A DNA stretch of 22,090 bases from JBBRYB01 sp038238115 (GCA_038238115.1 JBBRYB010000047.1:1-22090); one strand, 5' to 3'; shown: positions 15,563 through 22,090, counted from the stretch's first letter. The notes: a model not told the origin generated them from the letters alone. Program-made: numbers and translations.

Positions 15563-15743
15563 GGGTAGCTTCCTGGTCAGAAGGCTCGAGCAGCTCGGTG
15601 GCGGCGAGGAAGGTCACCACGGTGAACTGCAACGTGTCGAGATACCCATAGTGCCTGCAGTCGAGAGCCCTGTTCTGGCTAGCGGACGGCCGAGAGCCGG
15701 AGATACTGGGTAGGAATCCACAACGCACGAACCGGGAGATCCG

Positions 15744-16277
15744 ATGCCACGTCGCCATGACACGGCCGTGAGCCTGGCGGGGCTGACCGTCACCGACGCA
15801 CATTCCGGAGCGAGTCTCGACCTGGGAACGCTCCGTGGGGTGCACGTGCTTGTCCTCATGCGCCACCGCCATTGACTCCCCTGTCAGGCGCACCTGGTCG
15901 AGGTGCACGAACAGCATGGCAACCCTTCGGTGGGGCTGATATTCATCGGTTTCAGTCCGGCGGACCGGCTCGCCGCGCTGGCTAGGCACCTGCGCTGGCC
16001 CGGGTTGGTGCTCAGTGACCCCACGCGACTGGTTTACGCCAGACTAGGGTTTCGTAGGGCTCGCCTCTGGCGAGTGTACGCACCGAGAACTCTGCTGACC
16101 TATGCCCGAGCGGTCAGAGGTGGCAAGAAACTCTCCCGTCCCGTCGAGGACACCCGCCAGCTCGGCGGAGACGCCGTCCTGCGGGACGGCACGGTCATTC
16201 GACTGTGGCGACCTCGCTCGCCCGATGACCGGCCAGCGGCCTCCGACGTCCTCGCTGCCGCTGACGAGCAGTTCTAG
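15744..16277 (+). CDS. Peroxiredoxin/thioredoxin-fold protein with predicted selenocysteine (UxxC)
   Basis: Read through the in-frame TGA at 15873-15875, the gene encodes 177 residues. It begins MPRRHDTAVSLAGLTVTDAH, runs through LGTLRGVHVLVLMRHRH to Sec44, and continues LPCQAHLVEVHEQHG. This is the AhpC/TSA-like PRXL2-type fold, where relatives have a Cys-x2-Cys after a hydrophobic strand and an Arg; here the first Cys is TGA. The second half (LVLSDPTRLVYARLGF, GGDAVLRDGTVIRLWRPRSP) also matches the fold. GGGAG six bases before the ATG supports the start, and both sides of the TGA keep the same frame. A hairpin typical of a SECIS follows the TGA. It would act as a cytoplasmic thiol/selenol peroxidase or reductase. 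The alternative is a simple nonsense mutation giving a 43-residue stub; the SECIS and a second such gene at 20742-21551 argue against that. Confidence 0.85.
15881..15914 (+). promoter_or_regulatory. Predicted bacterial SECIS element 1
   Basis: Upper stem GCACCT (15890-15895) pairs perfectly with AGGTGC (15901-15906) around the loop GGTCG (15896-15900). Below an internal loop, CTGT (15881-15884) pairs with ACAG (15911-15914). The apical loop starts 21 bases after the TGA, within the distance range known for bacterial SECIS elements that bind SelB, and contains the G-U that SelB needs. The E. coli fdhF element also has GGUC in its loop. Confidence 0.8.
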
Positions 16278-16467
16278 CGGCCCTGCGCGGACGTCGTCAC
16301 TTTGTCCGGCTTCGCGGGCTGGTGGAAGGACGGGCCGCTGCCAGGCTCAGCGGGCAATGCTGTCATCGTCAGACTTGTGGACTCGACAACCGGGCCGGAA
16401 CAAGCGCCGGATCACACTGGCGTGCGATCAAGAACGTCTGAGAAGTAAGCCGGTAAACGCCGACTCA

Positions 16468-16742
16468 GAAGGCGTGTACCGGTGCGCCGCCTGCGACGCC
16501 GGCTTGTTCCGAGCCGATGCGGAGTTCGACTCGGGGACCGGCTGGCCGAGCTTCGCCGATAGTGTTCCCGGGGCGTGGAGCTGCACCGGGACTACCGGCT
16601 CGGGATCCCCCGCACCGAGGTTCACTGCCGCCGCTGCCGTGGGCACCTTGGCCATGTCTTCAACGATGGCCCAGGACCGGAGCGGAAGCGGTACTGCATC
16701 AACGCCTGCGCTCTGTCGCCGGGTGACACCGAAGGGGCCTGA
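16468..16742 (+). pseudogene. msrB: Methionine-R-sulfoxide reductase MsrB, frameshifted and 5'-truncated
   Basis: The frame from 16468 reads EGVYRCAACDAGLFRADAEF and GTGWPSFADSVPG, a clear MsrB start of domain with the first zinc Cys pair. At about 16571-16576 the reading must drop back one base; it then continues VELHRDYRLGIPRTEVHC, RCRGHLGHVFNDGPGP and KRYCINACAL to a TGA at 16740-16742. That gives the second zinc pair (CRRC) and the catalytic Cys in RYCIN. The shift falls next to a GGGG run, so a single-base deletion or a sequencing error are both possible. The usual N-terminal segment with Gly-Thr-Glu-x-Pro-Phe is not found upstream, although the frame is open from an ATG at 16357 that lacks a ribosome site. 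Enzyme role: reduces methionine-R-sulfoxide in proteins. The stop is two bases before the GH15 GTG. Confidence 0.82.
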
Positions 16743-16744
16743 CA

Positions 16745-18589
16745 GTGCCGATCCCAGACGCCTCATGGGACGGGCGACGACAGCCACCGATCGCCGACTA
16801 CGCGTTCTTGTCGGACTGCCATTCCGCTGCCCTGGTCGATCGCCGAGGTTCGGTCGACTGGTGGTGCGTCCCTCGGTTCGACTCGCCATCCGTGTTCGGG
16901 CGTCTGCTCGATCCAGAGGCCGGCCACTGGGTGATCCGCCCCATGGACGACTTCGACGTCGAACGCGACTACGTCGGCGACTCCCTCGTCCTGCACTCGG
17001 TGTTCCGGACGGCAAGTGGCGAGGTGACGCTGACCGATGCCGCTGCCCTGCGTCCGGGGGCGCGCGGCCACGACGTCGGGCTCCAGTCGGTCCATACGCT
17101 GCTTCGCGTAGTGGAGTGCGTGCGCGGGACCGTTGAGCTCGAGGTCGACTTCGCCCCTCGTATGGAGTACGGCCGTACCCAGCCGCACATGACGCCTGTC
17201 GACGGAGGTGTCGTCGCGCGCGGTGGACCAGCGCAGCTCACGTTGACAAGTCCGGTCCCGCTGCGGTGCGAGAACGGGTCAGCCTGGGCACGCATGGTGG
17301 TCGCGGCGGGTGACGTCGTGGAGTTCCAGGCGGCGTACCGTCCCTCCTTCGGAGAGCCGTCGGTTGATGAGCCGGGCGGGGTGGCCACGGTCAAGGACAC
17401 GTTGGAGGCGTGGCAGTCGTGGCGCGAGCTCCATCAGGGCTACCAGGGCCGCTTCGCGAGCCACGTCGCCCGGACCTCCGTCGTGCTGCAGGGGCTCACC
17501 TACCAGCCGTCCGGGGCGATCGTGGCCGCAGCCACCACCTCGCTGCCGGAACGGATGGGTGGCACGCTCAACTTCGACTACCGCTACGCCTGGCTGCGTG
17601 ACCTGAGCCTGACGATCCGCTCGCTGTGGATCGCGGCGTGCCCCGACGAGCCAGCACGCGTGTTCGACTGGTTCACCAATTCGGCCGGCAAGATCGGCGA
17701 GGAGCTTATCCAGATCATGTACGGCGTGGCCGGTGAGCGGGATCTCGACGAACACACGCTGGAGCACCTCAGCGGCTATCACGACAGCCGGCCGGTCCGG
17801 GTCGGGAACCAAGCGTGGACCCAGCTGCAGCATGACGTGTTCGGCGAGGTGCTCGACGCCGTCCACCTGATGAGAGATCACCTCGAGGAGCTGGACGAAG
17901 GGCTTCAGGAGCTGCTAGTGGTGCTGGCAGACCGGGCGGCGGCCGGTTGGGCCGAGCCCGACGCAGGGATGTGGGAGGCGCGGGACCAGCAGCGGCAGTA
18001 CGTCTCCTCCAAGGTGATGTGTTGGGTGGCCCTGGATCGGGCCATCGCCCTCGCCGACCGCCTGGGGGCCACCGCCGATCCCGACCGCTGGGCGATCGCA
18101 CGGGACGAGATACGTGCAGCCGTGCTCGAGCAGGCCTGGAGCGCCCAGGCCGGCGCCTACACCGGAGCATTCGCCTCGGGCGATCTCGATGCGTCCGTGC
18201 TGTTGCTCCCGCTGGTCGGGTTCTTGCCGGCAGGAGATGAGCGTATGAAGGCCACGATCGACGCGATCGAACGCGAGCTCGGCGCCGGGGGTCTGGTACG
18301 ACGATGGCCCGACGACCAGAGCGGCTTTCTCATCTGCACGTTCTGGTTGGCCGAGTGCCTCGCCTTGGCCGGCGAAGTGGACCGGGCGGAGACCTGGTTC
18401 ACGAGTGCGGTCGGCTACGCCAACGACCTGGGGCTCCTGTCCGAGGAAGCTGTCCCGCACGGCGGTCAGCTGCTCGGGAACTTCCCCCAGGCGTTCTCCC
18501 ACGTCGGGCTGATCAACGCCGCCTGGCGCATCACCGAGGCCTCCCGGCCGAACGAACCATCATCCGACAACGACAAGGAGACGTCATGA
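16745..18589 (+). CDS. Glycoside hydrolase family 15 protein (trehalase/glucoamylase type), second copy
   Basis: A 614-residue GH15 protein. The N-terminal domain starts PPIADYAFLSDCHSAALVDR and SVDWWCVPRFDSPSVFGRLL; the catalytic barrel has NFDYRYAWLRDLSLT, EPDAGMWE with Glu404 as candidate acid, and LLSEEAVPHGG with Glu567/568 as candidate base before GNFPQAFSHVGLINAA. All expected parts are present, so it should be active, probably releasing glucose from trehalose or a maltodextrin. The GTG at 16745 is just before the conserved N-terminus with GAAGGGG upstream. Its TGA overlaps the ATG of the glucose-dehydrogenase-like SDR gene, an arrangement that suggests glucose is released and then oxidised. 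It is clearly diverged from the GH15 at the left edge, so it is a paralogue rather than a fresh duplicate. Confidence 0.92.
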   Translation: MPIPDASWDGRRQPPIADYAFLSDCHSAALVDRRGSVDWWCVPRFDSPSVFGRLLDPEAGHWVIRPMDDFDVERDYVGDSLVLHSVFRTASGEVTLTDAAALRPGARGHDVGLQSVHTLLRVVECVRGTVELEVDFAPRMEYGRTQPHMTPVDGGVVARGGPAQLTLTSPVPLRCENGSAWARMVVAAGDVVEFQAAYRPSFGEPSVDEPGGVATVKDTLEAWQSWRELHQGYQGRFASHVARTSVVLQGLTYQPSGAIVAAATTSLPERMGGTLNFDYRYAWLRDLSLTIRSLWIAACPDEPARVFDWFTNSAGKIGEELIQIMYGVAGERDLDEHTLEHLSGYHDSRPVRVGNQAWTQLQHDVFGEVLDAVHLMRDHLEELDEGLQELLVVLADRAAAGWAEPDAGMWEARDQQRQYVSSKVMCWVALDRAIALADRLGATADPDRWAIARDEIRAAVLEQAWSAQAGAYTGAFASGDLDASVLLLPLVGFLPAGDERMKATIDAIERELGAGGLVRRWPDDQSGFLICTFWLAECLALAGEVDRAETWFTSAVGYANDLGLLSEEAVPHGGQLLGNFPQAFSHVGLINAAWRITEASRPNEPSSDNDKETS

Positions 18590-19368
18590 CCACACAACGA
18601 CTGGACGGCAAGGTCGCCCTCATCACCGGATCCGACTCCGGCATCGGCCAGGCAACCGCCGTGGCGTTCGCCAACGAGGGCGCCGGCCTCGTGATCACCT
18701 ACCTCCACGATGCCGACGGGGCTGACGCAACGAGGCGGGAGGTCGAAGCTGCCGGTCGGACCGCCATTGTCGTCCGGACCGACATCAGCGACGAGGACCA
18801 GGTGGCCGCTGCGTTCGATCGAGCAGTCGAAGAGTTCGGAAAGGTCGACATCCTCATGAACAACGCAGGCGTCGACGCGTCCGGCAGCGACGTCGCCGAC
18901 TTGTCCACCGAGGTGTGGGACAAGCCCATCCGGACCAACGTCTACGGTCCGTTCTTCTGCTGCCGCCGTTTCGTACAAGAGCGCAAGAAGCACGGAGGCG
19001 GCGGCAAGATCATCAACGTCACCTCCGTCCACGAGGACATCCCCAACGCCGGCGGCGCCGACTACGACTGCTCCAAAGGCGCCGTCCGCAACCTCACTCG
19101 GACGCTGGCACTCGAGCTCGCCCCGTTGAAGATCAACGTCAACAACCTGGCACCAGGTATGGTGCTGACCCCGTTCAACCAGGCAGCCATCGACGATCCC
19201 GACCTGCTCGAGGAGCAGGTGCAGAGCATCCCGTTCAAACGCGCGGCCGAGCCGGAGGAGATCGCCCGCCTTGCCGTCCTCCTGGCCTCCAGCGACGCCG
19301 ACTACTGCACCGGATCCACGTTCACCATGGACGGTGGACTGGCCCAGAACATCGGCCAAGGCGCCTGA
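18586..19368 (+). CDS. Short-chain dehydrogenase, glucose 1-dehydrogenase-like
   Basis: A 260-residue SDR of the classical type. The cofactor motif TGSDSGIG is at residues 14-21, NNAG at 92-95, and the catalytic Ser147, Tyr160 and Lys164 lie in NVTSVHEDIPNAGGADYDCSK. The S-V-H-E-x-I-P sequence after the catalytic Ser is characteristic of Bacillus-type glucose 1-dehydrogenases, which turn beta-D-glucose into gluconolactone with NAD(P). The C-terminal FTMDGGLAQNIGQGA also fits. The ATG at 18586 overlaps the GH15 TGA and has AAGGAG upstream, so the two are co-translated. Substrate assignment to glucose is inferred from the motif and the GH15 neighbour; other SDR activities cannot be excluded. 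Confidence 0.87.
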   Translation: MTTQRLDGKVALITGSDSGIGQATAVAFANEGAGLVITYLHDADGADATRREVEAAGRTAIVVRTDISDEDQVAAAFDRAVEEFGKVDILMNNAGVDASGSDVADLSTEVWDKPIRTNVYGPFFCCRRFVQERKKHGGGGKIINVTSVHEDIPNAGGADYDCSKGAVRNLTRTLALELAPLKINVNNLAPGMVLTPFNQAAIDDPDLLEEQVQSIPFKRAAEPEEIARLAVLLASSDADYCTGSTFTMDGGLAQNIGQGA

Positions 19369-19394
19369 CGCTCGGCCTGCTCAGGGATGGTTGG

Positions 19395-19417
19395 TCGGCA
19401 ACGGGCGTTCCCGCCGA
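19395..19417. terminator. Candidate bidirectional terminator hairpin
   Basis: Between the convergent SDR and nitrilase genes, TCGGC (19395-19399) pairs with GCCGA (19413-19417), and GGG (19403-19405) pairs with CCC (19410-19412) around a CGTT loop, with a small bulge. A wider pair GCTCGGC (19370-19376)/GCCGAGC (19413-19419) competes with it. There is no T run, as is common in GC-rich actinomycetes. Confidence 0.4.
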
Positions 19418-19422
19418 GCCGC

Positions 19423-20361
19423 TCAGTCGTGGAAGTGGACGGGACTGCGCCGTTGACGGTCGATCTCGACGCGGAAGACGTCGGGTCGGCTGTAGTGGCC
19501 GGTCGGGTCGAAGTTCTGGCGTTCCCGAGCGACCATGCCGACGTCTAGATCGGCAATGACCAGGCGCTCGTCACCGACCACGGGCTCCACGAGCCATGTC
19601 CCGTCGGGTGCCGCGACCGCCGACCCGCCGCGGCAGTAGTCCCTGATCCCCAACGCCTCCAACTCGTCACGCAGCGGAAAGTCTCGTGGGACGTCATCGA
19701 GCGAGATCAGCCCGTTGGCGGCGAGCGACCAGACCCGCCCCTCAAGGGCGATGAATCGGGTGATGTCCGCGGTGTTGCGCGGATTGCCCGGCCACACGCT
19801 CACGTGCAGGTCCTCGCCCTGCGCGTACAGGGCGTGGCGCGCCTGCGGCATCCAGTTCTCCCAGCAGTTCAGCCCGCCGACCCGCGCCCCCGCGGTATGG
19901 TGCACCCGCAGCCCGTGGCCGTCGCCCTGCCCCCACACCAGCCGCTCCTCGTACGTCGGCATCAGCTTGCGGTGCGCACTCACGATTCCCGTGCTGGGGT
20001 CGATGCCGACCAGGGTGCAGAAGACAGTGCCGCGCGCCGAGCCGCTGCCGCGCTCGGTCGTCCCCATGTACACGAACACGTCGAGGTCACGTGCCGCTTC
20101 ACATAGTGTCGCGATTTCGGGTCCCGGCAGCTCGACTGCAGCCTCGAGGTAGGCGCCGTACGCTCGCTTCTGCCGGTCGTCGTCGAACCGCGCGCCTCCC
20201 GTCAGCCCCAACCAAAAGGGGTAGCCCGACAGGAAGGTCTCAGGAAAGGCGACAAGCTGAACGCCGGCGGCCGCGGCGTCCTCGATCCACACCACTGCCT
20301 TACGGGTCGTGGCGGCGGGATCCAGCCAGTGCGGCCGCGCCTGGGCTGCAGCCACGCGCAT
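19423..20361 (-). CDS. Nitrilase family carbon-nitrogen hydrolase
   Basis: A 312-residue cytoplasmic hydrolase. The Glu-Lys-Cys triad is visible: Glu41 in AFPETFLSGYPFW, Lys132 in AHRKLMPTYEER and Cys166 in GGLNCWENWMP. The C-W-E-N sequence and the G-Y-P-F-W stretch are typical of true nitrilases and cyanide-type hydrolases rather than amidases, so conversion of an organic nitrile to a carboxylate and ammonia is the best guess. The length is near the lower end for nitrilases. The ATG at 20361 has AGGAGA seven bases upstream. It is convergent with the SDR gene and divergent from the small gene at 20468 across 106 bases that must contain both promoters; I could not define them. The substrate is unknown. 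Confidence 0.9.
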   Translation of the reverse strand: MRVAAAQARPHWLDPAATTRKAVVWIEDAAAAGVQLVAFPETFLSGYPFWLGLTGGARFDDDRQKRAYGAYLEAAVELPGPEIATLCEAARDLDVFVYMGTTERGSGSARGTVFCTLVGIDPSTGIVSAHRKLMPTYEERLVWGQGDGHGLRVHHTAGARVGGLNCWENWMPQARHALYAQGEDLHVSVWPGNPRNTADITRFIALEGRVWSLAANGLISLDDVPRDFPLRDELEALGIRDYCRGGSAVAAPDGTWLVEPVVGDERLVIADLDVGMVARERQNFDPTGHYSRPDVFRVEIDRQRRSPVHFHD

Positions 20362-20453
20362 GTCTTCTCCTGACGACGCTGCCGGATAAGTGCAGGCTCA
20401 GCGTAGGCCGTAGGTTGTACTTCGGCACGTGAGCTAGCGTGTACGTTCCGCCT

Positions 20454-20462
20454 GGGAAGGAG
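20454..20462 (+). promoter_or_regulatory. Strong ribosome binding site deciding a TTG start
   Basis: GGGAAGGAG ends five bases before the TTG at 20468. No ATG or GTG lies at a suitable distance, so this site is what makes TTG the credible start of the 96-residue protein. Confidence 0.7.
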
Positions 20463-20467
20463 CTGCC

Positions 20468-20758
20468 TTGTCCCTCTCGCACCTGCGGGCGGCGGTTGCG
20501 GCCGGCGACCATGAGACGCTGATTCGGTACGTGCGTCTGCACCTCGGGGACGGCGATGAGACCAAGGGTCGCGGCGAGATTGACAAGGCGTGGGTGGAGG
20601 CCCTCAAGGAACTGCTGGAGATGCCTGAGGTCGACCGCATGTTTGTCCTCGACACCATTCGCAACCAGGACCGCGCGACGATTGCGCACCTGTTCTTCTC
20701 ACTGCACTTCCACCTTGTGCAGCAGTCAGGAGAGTGGATCCATGACGGCGACCTCTGA
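20468..20758 (+). CDS. Small protein of unknown function, coupled to the GRDB-family selenoprotein
   Basis: A 96-residue soluble, mostly helical protein that I do not recognise. It begins MSLSHLRAAVAAGDHETLIR, has an acidic/basic middle (GDGDETKGRGEIDKAW), and ends HFHLVQQSGEWIHDGDL with three His in the last 25 residues. It has no Cys, so it is not itself a redox carrier. A TTG start is used, supported by a near-perfect ribosome site. Its last 17 bases overlap the start of the predicted selenoprotein in another frame, which implies translational coupling. A partner or accessory role to that protein is inference. Confidence 0.72.
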   Translation: MSLSHLRAAVAAGDHETLIRYVRLHLGDGDETKGRGEIDKAWVEALKELLEMPEVDRMFVLDTIRNQDRATIAHLFFSLHFHLVQQSGEWIHDGDL

Positions 20759-21551
20759 GCCCGGCCAGCTGAGACCCGGGTTATGGCAGACCGTCAACGA
20801 GCGCTACCCGGGCTCGATGATCACCAAGACCGACCTAGTGCCACTCGCGCGGCTTCGTCGCCCGCTCGCGGAGTCGAGGTTGGCGTTCGTGAGCACGGCA
20901 GGTGTGCAGCCGAAGGGAACCTTGCCGTTCGATGTCGTCCATCCGGTCGGGGACTACACCTTCCGCCGTGTCCCCTCCAACTCGCGGCCTGAGGAGCTGG
21001 AGATCCACCAGTTGAAGTACCCGACCGACGGGGCGCACCGCGACCTCAACGTCATCTTTCCGATCGAGCGGCTTCAGGAGCTCGCCGGCGAGGCAGTCGT
21101 CGGCGGTCTCACCGACAACTTCTTCTCCTTCATCGGCTACAACATGGACGCCGATCTGCTTGAGCGCACGCTCGCCGAGGACCTCGCACAGGCTGTGGCT
21201 GACGAACACGCCGACCTCGCCCTGCTATCGCCGGCTTGACCGATCTGCCACCAGTCGGTCGGACTGGTCCAGCGTGCTATCGAAAGGCGCGGCATCCCCA
21301 CCGTCTCGGTCACTGTCGCTCGCGACGTCACCGAGCACGTCAAGCCACCGCGTGCGGTCTTCGTGCCGTTTCGAATGGGCCACCACTTCGGTGTGCCTTT
21401 CCACGTCGACGCACAGCGGCTGATCATCACTTCGGCCCTGGACCTGGTCAGCTCTGCCACGCGCAGCGCGCAGATCGTCGACCTACCGCTGCGGTGGGCG
21501 AAGCTGCGGCGCGAAGGCGCGGAGATCGAGCGACGACGCAACCAGCGCTGA
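20742..21551 (+). CDS. GRDB-family (glycine/betaine/sarcosine/D-proline reductase selenoprotein B-like) protein with predicted selenocysteine
   Basis: Read through the in-frame TGA at 21237-21239, this gives 269 residues with Sec166. The first part contains LAFVSTAGVQPKGTLPFDVV and YTFRRVPSNSRPEELEIHQL, matching the N-terminal half of GrdB/PrdB proteins. The Sec site reads ALLSPA-Sec-PICHQSVGLVQRAIE, a UxxC motif at the place where relatives have UxxC or CxxC. The rest (PRAVFVPFRMGHHFGVPFHV, then LPLRWAKLRRE) is the conserved C-terminal half and ends at a TGA at 21549-21551. The ATG at 20742 has AGGAGAG upstream. In anaerobes such proteins attack C-N bonds to yield a Se-bound product, but this short actinobacterial form has no other Grd/Prd subunit beside it, so it is probably a stand-alone redox enzyme of unknown substrate. 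Stopping at the first TGA would lose the whole conserved second half. Confidence 0.9.
21245..21272 (+). promoter_or_regulatory. Predicted bacterial SECIS element 2
   Basis: Upper stem ACCAGTC (21250-21256) pairs perfectly with GACTGGT (21262-21268) around the loop GGTCG (21257-21261). Below a small internal loop CTG (21245-21247) pairs with CAG (21270-21272). The loop starts 18 bases after the TGA at 21237-21239. The loop is identical to that of element 1 although the stems and the proteins are unrelated. Confidence 0.83.
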
Positions 21552-21639
21552 TGTCATCACTTCACGGGCGCCGGACGAACCACCGCCTACACCCGGGCAC
21601 GATGCCCTCGCCACACCTGGGCTGACGTCGCCCGACCGC

Positions 21640-22089
21640 CTAGCTGCTGGTCTCGGCGTATCTCGCCCAGGCAAAGCAGTACAGCCCGAAGGCCGCGATG
21701 CCCAGGGCAACCGCGACCAGCAGCCATGGTCCGACCCCTGCGTCGAGCAGGGTGGACAGGGCTGAGTCCAGCCCGCCGGCCTTCTTCGCGTCGTACGTCC
21801 AAGCCGCCCAGACGAAGAGTGATCCGAGCACCAGGAAGGCGACAGCCTTCGCGAGGTAGCCGACCTGTCCGAGCCGGACGATGGCGGTGCCCGACTCGCC
21901 CGAGGTGGCGCCGGCTTGCAGGTCCTTGGTGAACGACGACGTCAAGCCGCGCTTGGCGTGCACGACGGCGACAACGAGGATGACGATTCCCACGAGCGCG
22001 ACCAGCAACCGCCCGAACGGCGCGTTCATCAGCCGGGCGGTCATCACCTGGCTGTGCGACCGCGAGCCGGCGCCAACGGCGAGACGCAA
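21640..22089 (-). CDS. DUF1206 family membrane protein, 5' end outside the window
   Basis: The C-terminal 149 or so residues of a membrane protein with at least four hydrophobic segments (for example RLLVALVGIVILVVAVVHA and AKAVAFLVLGSLFVWAAW). The paired-helix repeats and the end GLYCFAWARYAETSS are those of DUF1206 proteins, which have about 270 residues and six helices; the function is unknown. The frame is open at the right edge, so the start lies beyond. It is convergent with the GRDB-family gene. A near-identical copy of its 3' end lies at 1778-1900 in a dead gene. Confidence 0.85.
   Translation of the reverse strand: MRLAVGAGSRSHSQVMTARLMNAPFGRLLVALVGIVILVVAVVHAKRGLTSSFTKDLQAGATSGESGTAIVRLGQVGYLAKAVAFLVLGSLFVWAAWTYDAKKAGGLDSALSTLLDAGVGPWLLVAVALGIAAFGLYCFAWARYAETSS
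21643..21762. repeat. Copy B of a dispersed 120-bp repeat (DUF1206 3' end)
   Basis: The partner of 1781-1900, in the same orientation, 8 mismatches in 120 bases, with 21674-21750 identical to 1812-1888. This copy is part of the apparently intact DUF1206 gene and so is the likely donor or parent. Confidence 0.9.
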
Positions 22090-22090
22090 G

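Noticed and set aside
15563..15743. A G/C-third-position-rich minus-strand stretch (reading TLQFTVVTFLAATELLE) just upstream of the radical SAM gene.
   Set aside because: No start codon in frame nearby and it runs on into the radical SAM gene in the wrong frame. It could be a remnant but I cannot support a gene.
15903..16277. A separate 124-residue gene starting at GTG 15903.
   Set aside because: It is the 3' part of the Sec-containing gene: same frame, no ribosome site, and the start lies inside the SECIS stem.
16278..16440. A possible tRNA-Sec (selC) between the Sec gene and msrB.
   Set aside because: I looked for a long acceptor/T arm and a TCA anticodon loop and found no convincing cloverleaf.
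21363..21551. A separate 62-residue gene after the TGA at 21237.
   Set aside because: It is the C-terminal part of the GRDB-family protein read through the TGA, in the same frame and with conserved family residues.
21595..21607. A small hairpin GGGCA-CGA-TGCCC between the convergent GRDB-family and DUF1206 genes.
   Set aside because: The stem is only five pairs with a three-base loop and no T run, too weak to call a terminator.

Overview
The window is about 22 kb of GC-rich DNA with strong G/C preference in third codon positions, many GTG starts (and one or two TTG starts) and dense 4-base ATGA/GTGA gene overlaps. Together with the protein families present (DUF1206 membrane protein, two GH15 hydrolases, ECF sigma with zinc-binding anti-sigma, actinobacterial-type GRDB-family protein) this points to a chromosomal region of an actinomycete (Actinomycetota). 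I cannot name the genus. No rRNA, tRNA, CRISPR array or intact transposon was seen.

Layout. (1) 1-2.4 kb: a 5'-cut GH15 hydrolase, then a gene graveyard on the minus strand. It holds a DUF1206 remnant, 77 bases of which are identical to the DUF1206 gene at the other end of the window, and an ABC exporter reduced to its two ends. (2) 2.4-6 kb: an MFS exporter, then a mer-like unit: a flavin disulfide-oxidoreductase and a small Cys-Cys membrane protein divergent from a MerR regulator, with a clear MerR-type operator/promoter between them. (3) 6.25-14.1 kb: an ECF sigma/anti-sigma/oxidoreductase operon, convergent with a CDP-alcohol phosphotransferase plus TVP38-family pair, which in turn diverges from a complete four-gene ABC importer of the E. 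coli YnjB-C-D kind. The gene set recalls the E. coli ydjXYZ-ynjABCDEF neighbourhood. A minus-strand radical SAM protein follows. (4) 15.7-19.4 kb: a peroxiredoxin-like gene interrupted by an in-frame TGA, a frameshifted msrB, a second GH15 hydrolase and a glucose-dehydrogenase-like SDR. (5) 19.4-22 kb: a nitrilase, a small unknown gene, a GRDB-family (PrdB/GrdB-like) gene that also contains an in-frame TGA, and the DUF1206 gene running off the window.

The main result is that two unrelated genes (15744-16277 and 20742-21551) carry an in-frame TGA exactly where their families have the first Cys of a CxxC redox motif. Both keep family-like coding after the TGA, and both have just downstream a stem-loop with the same five-base apical loop, GGUCG, at a similar distance. 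I read these as two selenocysteine proteins with bacterial SECIS elements, so the host should encode SelA, SelB, SelD and tRNA-Sec. Redox chemistry is a recurring theme: two selenoproteins, msrB, two flavin disulfide reductases, a radical SAM enzyme and an SDR. Whether these act in one process is inference.
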